DNA of 13,717 nucleotides from an uncultured Bacteroidales bacterium (GTDB taxonomy: Bacteria > Bacteroidota > Bacteroidia > Bacteroidales > Bacteroidaceae), in the NCBI GenBank assembly GCA_902783615.1, contig CACZRQ010000015.1, forward strand, positions 1 to 13,717. Direction: 5' to 3'. The notes under the pieces were generated by a model, which was given only the letters and a program-made list of their open reading frames with translations, did no database searches and was not told the origin of the DNA. This document shows positions 7,420-13,717 of the stretch, piece by piece (positions within the stretch are counted from its first letter, which is position 1; every line of letters starts with the position of its first letter). The position numbers and the translations under genes were made by a program.

Positions 7420-8685
7420 ATGCAGCCATTAGCAGAAAGACTCCGCCCACAGACACTCGATGAGTATATCGGCCAGAAACATCTGGTTGGCGAGGGAGCT
7501 GTGCTCCGCCAGATGATCGACAAGGGAGAAATCTCGTCGTTCATCATGTGGGGACCTCCGGGTGTTGGCAAAACCACGTTGGCGCAGATCATTGCCCATA
7601 AGTTGGAGACACCTTTCTATACGCTGAGTGCCGTTACCAGCGGTGTGAAGGATGTGCGTGATGTGATCGATCGCGCCAAGAACGCCCGTTTCTTTTCAAC
7701 AGCCAATCCCATCCTGTTCATCGATGAGATCCATCGTTTCAGCAAGTCGCAGCAAGACTCGTTGTTGGGAGCTGTGGAGCAAGGAATCGTCACACTGATT
7801 GGTGCTACCACCGAGAACCCATCGTTTGAGGTGATACGCCCATTGTTGTCACGTTGTCAAGTATATACGCTCAAGTCATTGGAGAAAGAAGACTTGTTAG
7901 AACTACTCGACCACGCCATCCATACCGACATAGAGCTGAAGAAACGCAAGATAGAATTGCAAGAAACAACCGACTTGCTGCGCTTCAGTGGTGGTGATGC
8001 CCGCAAGCTGCTCAACATCTTAGAGTTGGTGGTGCAAGCAGCACAGCAAGATCCCGTAGTGATCACCAACGAGCTGGTGGCCAAACGCATACAGCAGAAC
8101 CCTTTGGCTTATGACAAAGATGGAGAGATGCATTACGACATCATTTCCGCTTTCATCAAGAGCATCAGAGGCAGCGATCCCGATGCAGCCGTTTATTGGC
8201 TGGCGCGAATGGTGGAGGGAGGGGAAGACCCAGCCTTCATTGCTCGCCGACTGGTAATCTTAGCCTCCGAGGACATTGGTTTGGCCAATCCCAACGCCTT
8301 GCTTTTAGCCAACGCTTGCTTCGATGCCGTCATGAAGATTGGCTGGCCGGAAGGACGCATCCCTTTGGCAGAAACAGCCATCTACTTGGCAACAAGTCCG
8401 AAAAGCAACTCGGCCTACTTAGCCATCGGTAAAGCCTTAGAGGAGGTGAAGAAATCAGGCAACCAGCCTGTGCCGCTTCACTTGCGCAACTCCCCCACCC
8501 AACTGATGAAAGAGTTGGGCTATGGCACCGATTACAAATATGCCCACGATTACCCAGGACATTTCATTAAGCAGCAATACCTGCCCGATGCCTTGCAGGG
8601 ACAACGGTTCTGGCAACCACAACCCAACCCCGCTGAGGATAGACACAAGGAACGGATGAATGCCCTTTGGGGAAGAAATGATTGA
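7420..8685 (+). CDS. rarA: replication-associated recombination protein A (RarA/MgsA) AAA+ ATPase
   Basis: The 421-residue protein is a clamp-loader-like AAA+ ATPase that acts at stalled or broken replication forks and interacts with single-stranded DNA-binding protein in studied species. It opens with the family's MQPLAERLRPQTLDEYIGQ start. Walker A is GPPGVGKT (45-52), Walker B LFIDEIH (99-105), sensor 1 IGATTENPSF (128-137 region), the arginine finger Arg145 in LLSRCQ, and sensor 2 GGDARK (191-196). The MgsA/RarA C-terminal tetramerisation domain fills about 250-421, with RGSDPDAAVYWLARM and ALLLANACFDAVMKIGWPE. Length is normal and no motif is damaged. It starts two bases after the outer-membrane protein gene ends, so it is probably co-translated with it even though the functions seem unrelated. 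Identification is secure. Confidence 0.97.
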   Translation: MQPLAERLRPQTLDEYIGQKHLVGEGAVLRQMIDKGEISSFIMWGPPGVGKTTLAQIIAHKLETPFYTLSAVTSGVKDVRDVIDRAKNARFFSTANPILFIDEIHRFSKSQQDSLLGAVEQGIVTLIGATTENPSFEVIRPLLSRCQVYTLKSLEKEDLLELLDHAIHTDIELKKRKIELQETTDLLRFSGGDARKLLNILELVVQAAQQDPVVITNELVAKRIQQNPLAYDKDGEMHYDIISAFIKSIRGSDPDAAVYWLARMVEGGEDPAFIARRLVILASEDIGLANPNALLLANACFDAVMKIGWPEGRIPLAETAIYLATSPKSNSAYLAIGKALEEVKKSGNQPVPLHLRNSPTQLMKELGYGTDYKYAHDYPGHFIKQQYLPDALQGQRFWQPQPNPAEDRHKERMNALWGRND

Positions 8686-8714
8686 TTAAATATAAACATT
8701 TAAATATTAATGTA

Positions 8715-9671
8715 ATGAAAATAGTAGTTTTAGACGGATACCCAGGCAATCCTGGTGACCTTTCTTGGAAAGCGATGCAAGCTTTGGGCGAATGCACATT
8801 CTACGACCGCACTGCCCCAGAGGAAATGATTGAACGCGCCAAAGACGCCGAAATTGTATTGACCAACAAGGTATGCTTCAAGGCAGAAGATTTCGACAAG
8901 CTGCCAAAGCTGAAGTACATTGGTGTGATTGCCACAGGCTACAATGTAGTCGATTGCGAAGCTGCCAAAGCTCACGGTGTGGTTGTGACCAACATCCCAG
9001 CCTACAGCACCAACTCTGTAGCACAGATGACTTTTGCCCATATCCTGAACATTTACAACCGCGTGGGTCATTATGCCCATGAGATCAGCGACAATGACAA
9101 GTGGACCAACAGCAAGGATTTCTGCTTCATGGATACCCCTCAGCATGAGATTTTTGGCAAGAAGATAGGCTTAGTAGGTCTTGGCAACACAGGCTCAGCT
9201 ACTGCCCGCATCGCCATCGGCTTCGGTATGGAGGTGTATGCGTTTACCTCGAAGTCGGAGTTCCAACTGCCTCCAGAAATCAAGAAGCTAGAGCTGGATG
9301 AATTGTTCCGCCAATGCGACATCATCAGTCTGCATTGCCCACTCACCCCTTCTACCAAGAACCTGGTGAATGCCGAACGCTTAAAACTGATGAAACCCAA
9401 TGCCATCATCATCAATACCAGTCGCGGTCCTGTGGTGAATGCCGCCGATCTGGCTGAGGCACTGAACAAGGGTCAGATTTTGGCAGCAGGTATGGATGTG
9501 CTGGAGACTGAGCCTCCTAAGGCCGACAATCCGCTGTTGCATGCCAAGAATTGCTTCATCACTCCTCACATTGCTTGGGCAACCTACGAGGCTCGTGTAA
9601 GATTGATGGATATTCTGGTAGGAAATGTGAAGGCGTTCATGGAGGGTAACCCCGTGAATGTCGTCAATTGA
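8715..9671 (+). CDS. D-isomer-specific 2-hydroxyacid dehydrogenase (glycerate dehydrogenase-like)
   Basis: The 318-residue cytoplasmic enzyme should reduce a 2-keto acid (such as hydroxypyruvate or glyoxylate) to a D-2-hydroxy acid with NAD(P)H. The Rossmann motif GLGNTG is at 155-160. The catalytic trio is complete: Arg237 in NTSRGPVVN, Glu266 in LETEPP, His285 in TPHIAWA. The N-terminal substrate domain has the family's GVIATGYNVVD (70-80) and TNIPAYST (92-99). The residue after the second beta strand, usually Asp in NAD enzymes, is Thr178 followed by Ser-Lys, which suggests NADP(H) use or relaxed preference. I start at the ATG at 8715 because the protein then begins directly with the family's first strand, MKIVVLDGYP. 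A longer in-frame start (TTG at 8682) would overlap the rarA stop and add 11 atypical residues. The rarA stop is 29 bases upstream. Confidence 0.93.
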   Translation: MKIVVLDGYPGNPGDLSWKAMQALGECTFYDRTAPEEMIERAKDAEIVLTNKVCFKAEDFDKLPKLKYIGVIATGYNVVDCEAAKAHGVVVTNIPAYSTNSVAQMTFAHILNIYNRVGHYAHEISDNDKWTNSKDFCFMDTPQHEIFGKKIGLVGLGNTGSATARIAIGFGMEVYAFTSKSEFQLPPEIKKLELDELFRQCDIISLHCPLTPSTKNLVNAERLKLMKPNAIIINTSRGPVVNAADLAEALNKGQILAAGMDVLETEPPKADNPLLHAKNCFITPHIAWATYEARVRLMDILVGNVKAFMEGNPVNVVN

Positions 9672-9710
9672 CAATGAACCGTTGACCGTTAGCCATAAGA
9701 CCATTTCATC

Positions 9711-9735
9711 GGAGGCAGTTTGGCATACTGCCTCC
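9711..9735 (+). other. 9-bp hairpin between the dehydrogenase and hydrolase genes
   Basis: GGAGGCAGT (9711-9719) pairs perfectly with ACTGCCTCC (9727-9735) around a 7-base loop, within the 86-base gap after the dehydrogenase stop. Only CTTAATA follows, so termination would be partial at best. It may reduce read-through or stabilise the upstream message. The pairing is seen; the role is inferred. Confidence 0.5.
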
Positions 9736-9757
9736 CTTAATACACCATATATATATA

Positions 9758-10762
9758 ATGGAACAAAACACTCCTGAGAAAAGAGCCGATTTGATGGTGG
9801 GCAAGAAGATCCTTTACGTACACGGCTTCGGCTCGTCTGGCGCAACAGGATCAGCCAAAGGCTTGCGCATCCTGTTGCCCCAAGCTACGGTGATATCGCC
9901 CGACCTGCCCATCCATCCAGCAGAAGCGATGGAACTGCTCCACCATATCTGCGACACTGAGAAGCCCGATATGATCATCGGCTCGTCGATGGGAGGCATG
10001 TACACCGAGATGCTTTATGGCTTCGACCGCCTGCTGGTGAATCCAGCTTTCCAGATTGCCGACACGATGGCCGAACATAACATGATGGGACGTGTCACTT
10101 TCAGCAATCCCCGTCAGGACGGAGCTACCGATTTCCTGGTCAATAAGGCTTTGCAGAACGAATTCAGGGAAGTGTCCAGTCATTGCTTCGAGGGCGTGAA
10201 CGACGAAGAGCGCAATCGTGTGTTTGCCCTCTATGGCATCCACGATGATTTGGTGCATACCTTCGACCTGTTCTCCGAGCATTACACACAAGCCATCCGC
10301 TATGATGGAGGCCATTTCCTCAACGATCATGTGTTGGTGCGCAGCGTCTTGCCTGTCGTACAATGGGTGGACGACCGTCAGGAACATCGCGAACGTCCCA
10401 TTCTCTACATCAGTCTGACCGACACCCTGCGGAAAAACGATGAGCCTATGCCTTCAGCGGTGAAGGCTTTCCAGAAGTTGGCGGCTGTATATGACACCTA
10501 TATCCTCGCCTCGGCCTCCTACAACGAGCCTGACAGTTGGGGTGAGCAAGTGAGATGGGTGGAGAAATGGTTGGGTGTGCCAGCCTACAATCGCCTCATC
10601 CTCTCCAGCCACAAGAACCTGAGCTATGGCGATTATCTGATTGACGCACACAGCTCACAAGGTGCCGACGGCTTTATGGGCACACACCTCAAGTTTGGGG
10701 AAGACCCCTATAAGACGTGGGAGGATGTGATGGAATTCTTCGAGAGATTAGGAGGACAATAA
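9758..10762 (+). CDS. fusion protein: YqiA-like alpha/beta hydrolase plus 5'(3')-deoxyribonucleotidase/HAD-like domain lacking DxD
   Basis: The 334-residue protein joins two domains. Residues 17-205 are a YqiA/UPF0227-type alpha/beta hydrolase: YVHGFGSSGATGS (20-32), nucleophile Ser77 in GSSMGG, Asp163 or Asp164 after LYGIH, and His186 in GGHFLND. This half looks able to hydrolyse an ester or thioester; E. coli YqiA has been reported as an esterase. Residues 214-332 resemble the 5'(3')-deoxyribonucleotidase (NT5C/YorS) HAD domain: ILYISLTDTL (215-224) stands where the family has an IDMDGVL-type motif, then YILASASYNEP (248-258), Lys286 in SSHKNL and GDYLIDA (291-297). Both motif I aspartates are Ser219 and Thr221, so phosphatase activity is unlikely. 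The domain may bind nucleotides as a regulator. The gene closes the plus-strand block, 2 bases before a strong terminator hairpin. The hydrolase call is firm, the HAD call moderate. Confidence 0.8.
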   Translation: MEQNTPEKRADLMVGKKILYVHGFGSSGATGSAKGLRILLPQATVISPDLPIHPAEAMELLHHICDTEKPDMIIGSSMGGMYTEMLYGFDRLLVNPAFQIADTMAEHNMMGRVTFSNPRQDGATDFLVNKALQNEFREVSSHCFEGVNDEERNRVFALYGIHDDLVHTFDLFSEHYTQAIRYDGGHFLNDHVLVRSVLPVVQWVDDRQEHRERPILYISLTDTLRKNDEPMPSAVKAFQKLAAVYDTYILASASYNEPDSWGEQVRWVEKWLGVPAYNRLILSSHKNLSYGDYLIDAHSSQGADGFMGTHLKFGEDPYKTWEDVMEFFERLGGQ

Positions 10763-10764
10763 GA

Positions 10765-10801
10765 ATTATCCCCGCCCAACCAGGCGGGGATAATCATTTT
10801 T
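10765..10801. terminator. shared bidirectional terminator between convergent genes
   Basis: A perfect 12-bp stem, ATTATCCCCGCC (10765-10776) with GGCGGGGATAAT (10783-10794), closes a 6-base loop. On the plus strand it is followed by CATTTTT, ending the hydrolase transcript. On the minus strand it begins 6 bases past the glycosidase stop and is followed by TTCTTATT. It is strong for the plus strand and adequate for the minus strand. Confidence 0.9.
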
Positions 10802-13325
10802 ATGCTATCACAGTCAGTTTCAACACCGTTTCACCATACTGGCTCTTTACCTTGACGAAGATGTCGCCAGGCTTAGCATACGGACGCACAATGATTTGCC
10901 CATAAGCGCGCCAAGTTGAGAAAGTAGCGTGGTTAAAGCTCTTCATGCCATCGATGCTTCCATTTCCACAGCCGATCAACTCGCCGTTTCCAGTAACGGT
11001 CACTTCCACAGGAACATCCACTTCGGTTACCTTGTTACCACCCCTATCGACTACCTTTACTTGGATGAACGACAAATCCTCGCGATTGGCTTCCAGCAGC
11101 ACCTTATCAGCCCTCAACTCAATGCCATGAGGATCGGCTGCCGTTCTGAGCACAGTCTTTCCAATCAAGTTGCCATACTTATAGGCATAAGCTTCCAGGC
11201 GTCCTGGGTCGAACGGAATCTCAAACTCAGCAATATGATGTTCATTAACGTCAGCCTCAGCTATCACCATCCCATGAAGGGTCAGTTTCACTTTATTACC
11301 CTTGGTAAACACCCTCACCTTCATGGGTTTACCTTCGTTACCCATCCAATTCCAATGATGGAACTCATTAGGCCATCCCCAAGGAGTCATATTCTCCACC
11401 ATTCCTTCTGGAATAGGTTCATGCACCAACATTTCCACAGGAGTAACATCCCACAGCACATTGCGGTAATAGCCCTGTGGCTTCTTTCGACCCGTAATGT
11501 CCAAATCGCCACACCAGGAAACATATTTCGGGAACAGGTTGGGCATGTAATCAAACTGAAGGTCATACAGCATATCAGGCGTTACACCATCAGGCAACTT
11601 CCCATGATCCAGCACATCCTGCGCACCAGTATTCGCATCAGCCTTAGAAGCATAGAATGCCTCTCCGGCACTCACCTCACCGATGTAATCCATCGCAGTC
11701 CAAACGAAGTCGCCAATCACATATATCTTATCAGCCACAGACTTCCAATAGTCGTAAGCCTTCGATGAATAGGATGCTGATGTAAAGAAAATACGGTTCG
11801 GATGAGCTTCATGATCGGCTTCAATCCTGTCCGACATGTTGTTATAGCCACACACATCCAGGTTATCCATCAGCTTCTGGGCATGTTCAATTCCTCCTGC
11901 CACCATGTGTGGAGAAATCACTTGCGTAACGAAGCGGGTATTGTCGAGCTCCTTCACACGTTTGATCAAGTTGCTCTGAATGCTCAATGCCTCATCATCA
12001 GATTTGATAGGAATCTCGTTGCCTATGCACCACATGATGACAGATGGGTGATTCCTGTCGCGCTTGATCATATTCGTCAAGTCGGGCTCCCACGTTTCCT
12101 TGAAGTAAGTGGCATAGTCCTGCGGAGTCTTGTGCACATCCCAAACGTCAGTAAACTCGTCGATTACCAGCAAACCCAGTTCGTCGCACGCATCGAGGAA
12201 GTAGGACGATGGAGGATTATGTACCGTGCGCACAGCATTGTATCCAGCCTCCTTCAGCAGTTCCACCTTGCGGTATTCCGCACGTTTGAAGGCAGCAGCT
12301 CCCAAGAATCCGTTGTCATGATGCACACATCCGCCTTTCAGCTTCAGCAGTTCGCCATTCAGACGGAAGCCCTTGTCGGCCGACATTTCAATCTTGCGGA
12401 CACCAAACTTCTGTTTGAACTCATCAATGACCTTATCGCCTTTCCTGATGGTGATTTCTGCCGTATAGAGATACGGATTCTCCAACGACCAGATAACGGC
12501 ACGACTCACATGCATCATCTGAATCACCCTCACCCAAGAGTTGGCTCTTACCTCGATGTCCTGATGGGCATTCCCCACGTTCCTGCCTTTCTTCGAGCGT
12601 ATAATTACCTGCACAGTAACCGTTTCATCCTCATTCGTCTCGTTTACCACTCTCGCCTCCACATTGACCTTAGTCTCATAGGCATCCATATAGGAAAGCG
12701 TCACGAAGGCACCCCAAGGATCCACATGCACAGGGTCGAACATCTCCAGCTTCACATCGCGATAAATGCCTGCACCAGAATACCAATGAATGTTGCGTCC
12801 ATTGTTCCTGCAGCGCACAGCGATGATATTGTCCTCGCCCACAGGCTTCAAGGCACTGGTGATGTCATAATAGTAAGGCGTGAAGCCACTTACATGATTA
12901 CCCACCATGATGCCGTTCACCCACACCTTGGTTTCATTATAAGTGCCGTCGAAGTTCAGCTTCACCAGCTTCCCCTCAAAGCTCTTGTCTGTCTTGATGA
13001 TTTTGCGGTACCACCCAGTACCACCCATCACATGACCAGTGGCATTACGTCCAGGTGAGTTTTTGCTAAACGGACCTATCTGTTCATCGGTGTCTCCCCC
13101 AGGCAAGGGAATCAGGCTGAAATCGTGCGGCAAATCCACTGGTGTCCAGTCAGAATCATCGTAATCCATCATCTCCGCCCCAGCCAGTTCGGTAGGAGCG
13201 AAGAGCCAGCCGTCATTGATCAGTTTCTCACGCACCGGTTTGTCTTCTGGCATGTCGTAATAACCGCCATAACTATATGTTCCCTCTGCGGGCAAACTCA
13301 ATTTTTTAGCATCAATCTTTTTCAT
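10800..13325 (-). CDS. glycoside hydrolase family 2 protein (beta-galactosidase-like) with nucleophile Glu replaced by Ala
   Basis: The 841-residue protein has full GH2 architecture: jelly-roll sugar-binding domain (about 30-200), Ig-like domain (203-308), TIM barrel (310 to about 635), a DUF4982-like domain (about 660-725) and a C-terminal GH2 Ig-like domain (735-841). Barrel motifs include GGCVHHDNG, RTVHNPPSS, RDRNHPSVIMWCIGNEI with acid/base Glu437, and IGDFVWTAMDYIGE. Related enzymes place the nucleophile in a TES-type motif just before this last block; here the segment reads FFTSASYSS and position 517 is Ala (codon GCA), so retaining hydrolysis may be lost. No signal peptide is present, suggesting a cytoplasmic protein, unlike most Bacteroidota glycan hydrolases. 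There is no SusC/SusD pair or regulator nearby. The ATG at 13325 is preferred over an in-frame TTG at 13337 because the latter leaves almost no leader after the -7 element. Family firm; activity doubtful. Confidence 0.93.
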   Translation of the reverse strand: MKKIDAKKLSLPAEGTYSYGGYYDMPEDKPVREKLINDGWLFAPTELAGAEMMDYDDSDWTPVDLPHDFSLIPLPGGDTDEQIGPFSKNSPGRNATGHVMGGTGWYRKIIKTDKSFEGKLVKLNFDGTYNETKVWVNGIMVGNHVSGFTPYYYDITSALKPVGEDNIIAVRCRNNGRNIHWYSGAGIYRDVKLEMFDPVHVDPWGAFVTLSYMDAYETKVNVEARVVNETNEDETVTVQVIIRSKKGRNVGNAHQDIEVRANSWVRVIQMMHVSRAVIWSLENPYLYTAEITIRKGDKVIDEFKQKFGVRKIEMSADKGFRLNGELLKLKGGCVHHDNGFLGAAAFKRAEYRKVELLKEAGYNAVRTVHNPPSSYFLDACDELGLLVIDEFTDVWDVHKTPQDYATYFKETWEPDLTNMIKRDRNHPSVIMWCIGNEIPIKSDDEALSIQSNLIKRVKELDNTRFVTQVISPHMVAGGIEHAQKLMDNLDVCGYNNMSDRIEADHEAHPNRIFFTSASYSSKAYDYWKSVADKIYVIGDFVWTAMDYIGEVSAGEAFYASKADANTGAQDVLDHGKLPDGVTPDMLYDLQFDYMPNLFPKYVSWCGDLDITGRKKPQGYYRNVLWDVTPVEMLVHEPIPEGMVENMTPWGWPNEFHHWNWMGNEGKPMKVRVFTKGNKVKLTLHGMVIAEADVNEHHIAEFEIPFDPGRLEAYAYKYGNLIGKTVLRTAADPHGIELRADKVLLEANREDLSFIQVKVVDRGGNKVTEVDVPVEVTVTGNGELIGCGNGSIDGMKSFNHATFSTWRAYGQIIVRPYAKPGDIFVKVKSQYGETVLKLTVIA

Positions 13326-13354
13326 GACACGAGACAAATTACATTCTTTGTTTG

Positions 13355-13362
13355 CAAAGATA
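13355..13362 (-). promoter_or_regulatory. putative -7 element (TATCTTTG) of the GH2 gene
   Basis: The minus strand reads TATCTTTG, the same form of the TAnnTTTG element seen before the carboxyltransferase-like gene, 29 bases ahead of the GH2 ATG at 13325. No convincing -33 TTTG lies at the usual 19-21 bases; one at 27 bases upstream is too far. The site lies between the tmRNA terminator and the gene, so the GH2 gene is probably transcribed alone. Confidence 0.55.
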
Positions 13363-13416
13363 GGAAACTATTTGCATTTTTCATCATTTCAAAGCAATAA
13401 GTTTTGCAGAAGGGGC

Positions 13417-13444
13417 AAAAAAAAAAGTTCCTGAACGGAACTTT
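13417..13444 (-). terminator. intrinsic terminator of tmRNA
   Basis: In minus-strand RNA, AAAGUUCC (13444-13437) pairs with GGAACUUU (13431-13424) around a 5-base loop and is followed by a run of U (down to 13417). It begins 12 bases after the tmRNA CCA end. A clear intrinsic terminator. Confidence 0.9.
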
Positions 13445-13456
13445 CTTCTTGAGCCC

Positions 13457-13717
13457 TGGTGGAGCTGGAGGGAGTCGAACCCTCGTCCAAACGAGGAAAC
13501 CATAAGCTTTCTACATGCTTATCTTTGACTTCATTTTCGTGCTACGGCAGAACCAAAGCCATCAACCGCAACCTTATCCTCTAAATCTTCATCCCTGCAT
13601 TGAGGCCTACAAGGACTATCCCCGATATTACTGCGCCACTTTACCAGACTGCTTCGGAGCAAGAGCTTCTGAGTGACGTCTCGTCTCAGCACCTGGTGCC
13701 GAGATTAAGCCGATCTA
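13457..13717 (-). ncRNA. ssrA: transfer-messenger RNA (tmRNA), 3' part, cut by the window edge
   Basis: tmRNA rescues stalled ribosomes together with SmpB. The minus-strand 3' end reads GGACGAGGGTTCGACTCCC then TCCAGCTCCACCA: a T arm with the TTCGA loop, a 3' acceptor strand, and an encoded CCA ending at 13457. Upstream lies a long structured region with stable helices, such as the stem at 13685-13703, consistent with tmRNA pseudoknots. The 5' acceptor half and, as far as I can tell, the tag-peptide codons lie beyond position 13717, so the tag cannot be read here. A tRNA is excluded because there is no cloverleaf upstream of the T arm within 90 bases. Identification is strong; the feature is incomplete only because of the window edge. 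Confidence 0.9.

Noticed and set aside
8682..8714. Longer TTG start for the 2-hydroxyacid dehydrogenase
   Set aside because: It adds 11 residues of AT-rich leader translation and overlaps the rarA stop, whereas the ATG at 8715 gives the standard family N-terminus.
10929..13058. Long plus-strand open frames (279 and 418 codons) opposite the GH2 gene
   Set aside because: They are His/Ile-rich with no domain match and lie entirely within a full-length GH2 gene with intact motifs on the other strand, so they are shadows.
13326..13337. TTG start four codons upstream of the GH2 ATG
   Set aside because: It would leave almost no leader after the -7 element and adds no conserved sequence; the ATG is followed by the usual MKK start.
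13457..13550. A tRNA gene at the right end because of the T arm and CCA
   Set aside because: No D arm, anticodon arm or 5' acceptor strand lies within 90 bases, and the long structured upstream region fits tmRNA.

Overview
The window looks like chromosomal DNA of a Bacteroidota, probably a Prevotellaceae member (Prevotella/Segatella type). Three signs point there. Several genes are preceded by the Bacteroidota -7 element TAnnTTTG rather than sigma70 boxes, and Shine-Dalgarno sequences are absent or poor. A DUF5686/carboxypeptidase-regulatory-like outer-membrane protein, a family of this phylum, is present. The carboxyltransferase-like protein and the GH2 enzyme have Bacteroidota-type sequences. 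The assignment rests on family knowledge; no search was run.

Layout. Left block, minus strand: an exported C1B (bleomycin hydrolase/PepC-like) cysteine peptidase (159-1559) ending in a strong terminator (69-112), preceded upstream by a carboxyltransferase (pyruvate carboxylase B/OadA-like) protein (1635-3404). A 321-base divergent intergenic region (3405-3725) carries a promoter for each side plus small repeats. Middle block, plus strand: five co-directional genes from 3726 to 10762. They encode a divergent UDP-GlcNAc 2-epimerase homologue, a DUF5686 outer-membrane barrel protein (start overlaps the previous stop by 1 base), RarA (2-base gap), a D-2-hydroxyacid dehydrogenase (29-base gap), and a fusion of a YqiA-like alpha/beta hydrolase with a 5'(3')-deoxyribonucleotidase/HAD-like domain. 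The block ends at a GC-rich hairpin (10765-10801) that can serve both converging units. Right block, minus strand: a GH2 glycosidase (10800-13325), then the 3' part of tmRNA (ssrA, 13457-13717, running off the right edge) with its own terminator.

How the genes relate. The first three plus-strand genes are so tightly packed that translation is probably coupled, although cell-envelope and DNA-replication functions are mixed. The peptidase and the carboxyltransferase homologue may share a transcript, with a 10-bp hairpin between them. The two convergent blocks share one terminator.

Most notable: four proteins keep their family fold but appear to lack canonical catalytic residues. The carboxyltransferase has no biotinyl lysine and no catalytic threonine. 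The epimerase homologue lacks three of the four catalytic residues known in E. coli WecB. The hydrolase fusion carries a HAD domain without its DxD motif. The GH2 enzyme has alanine where the nucleophile glutamate is expected. The substitutions are read directly in the DNA; the alignments to families were made by eye from memory and are the point to check. I see no CRISPR array, insertion sequence, prophage or defence island.
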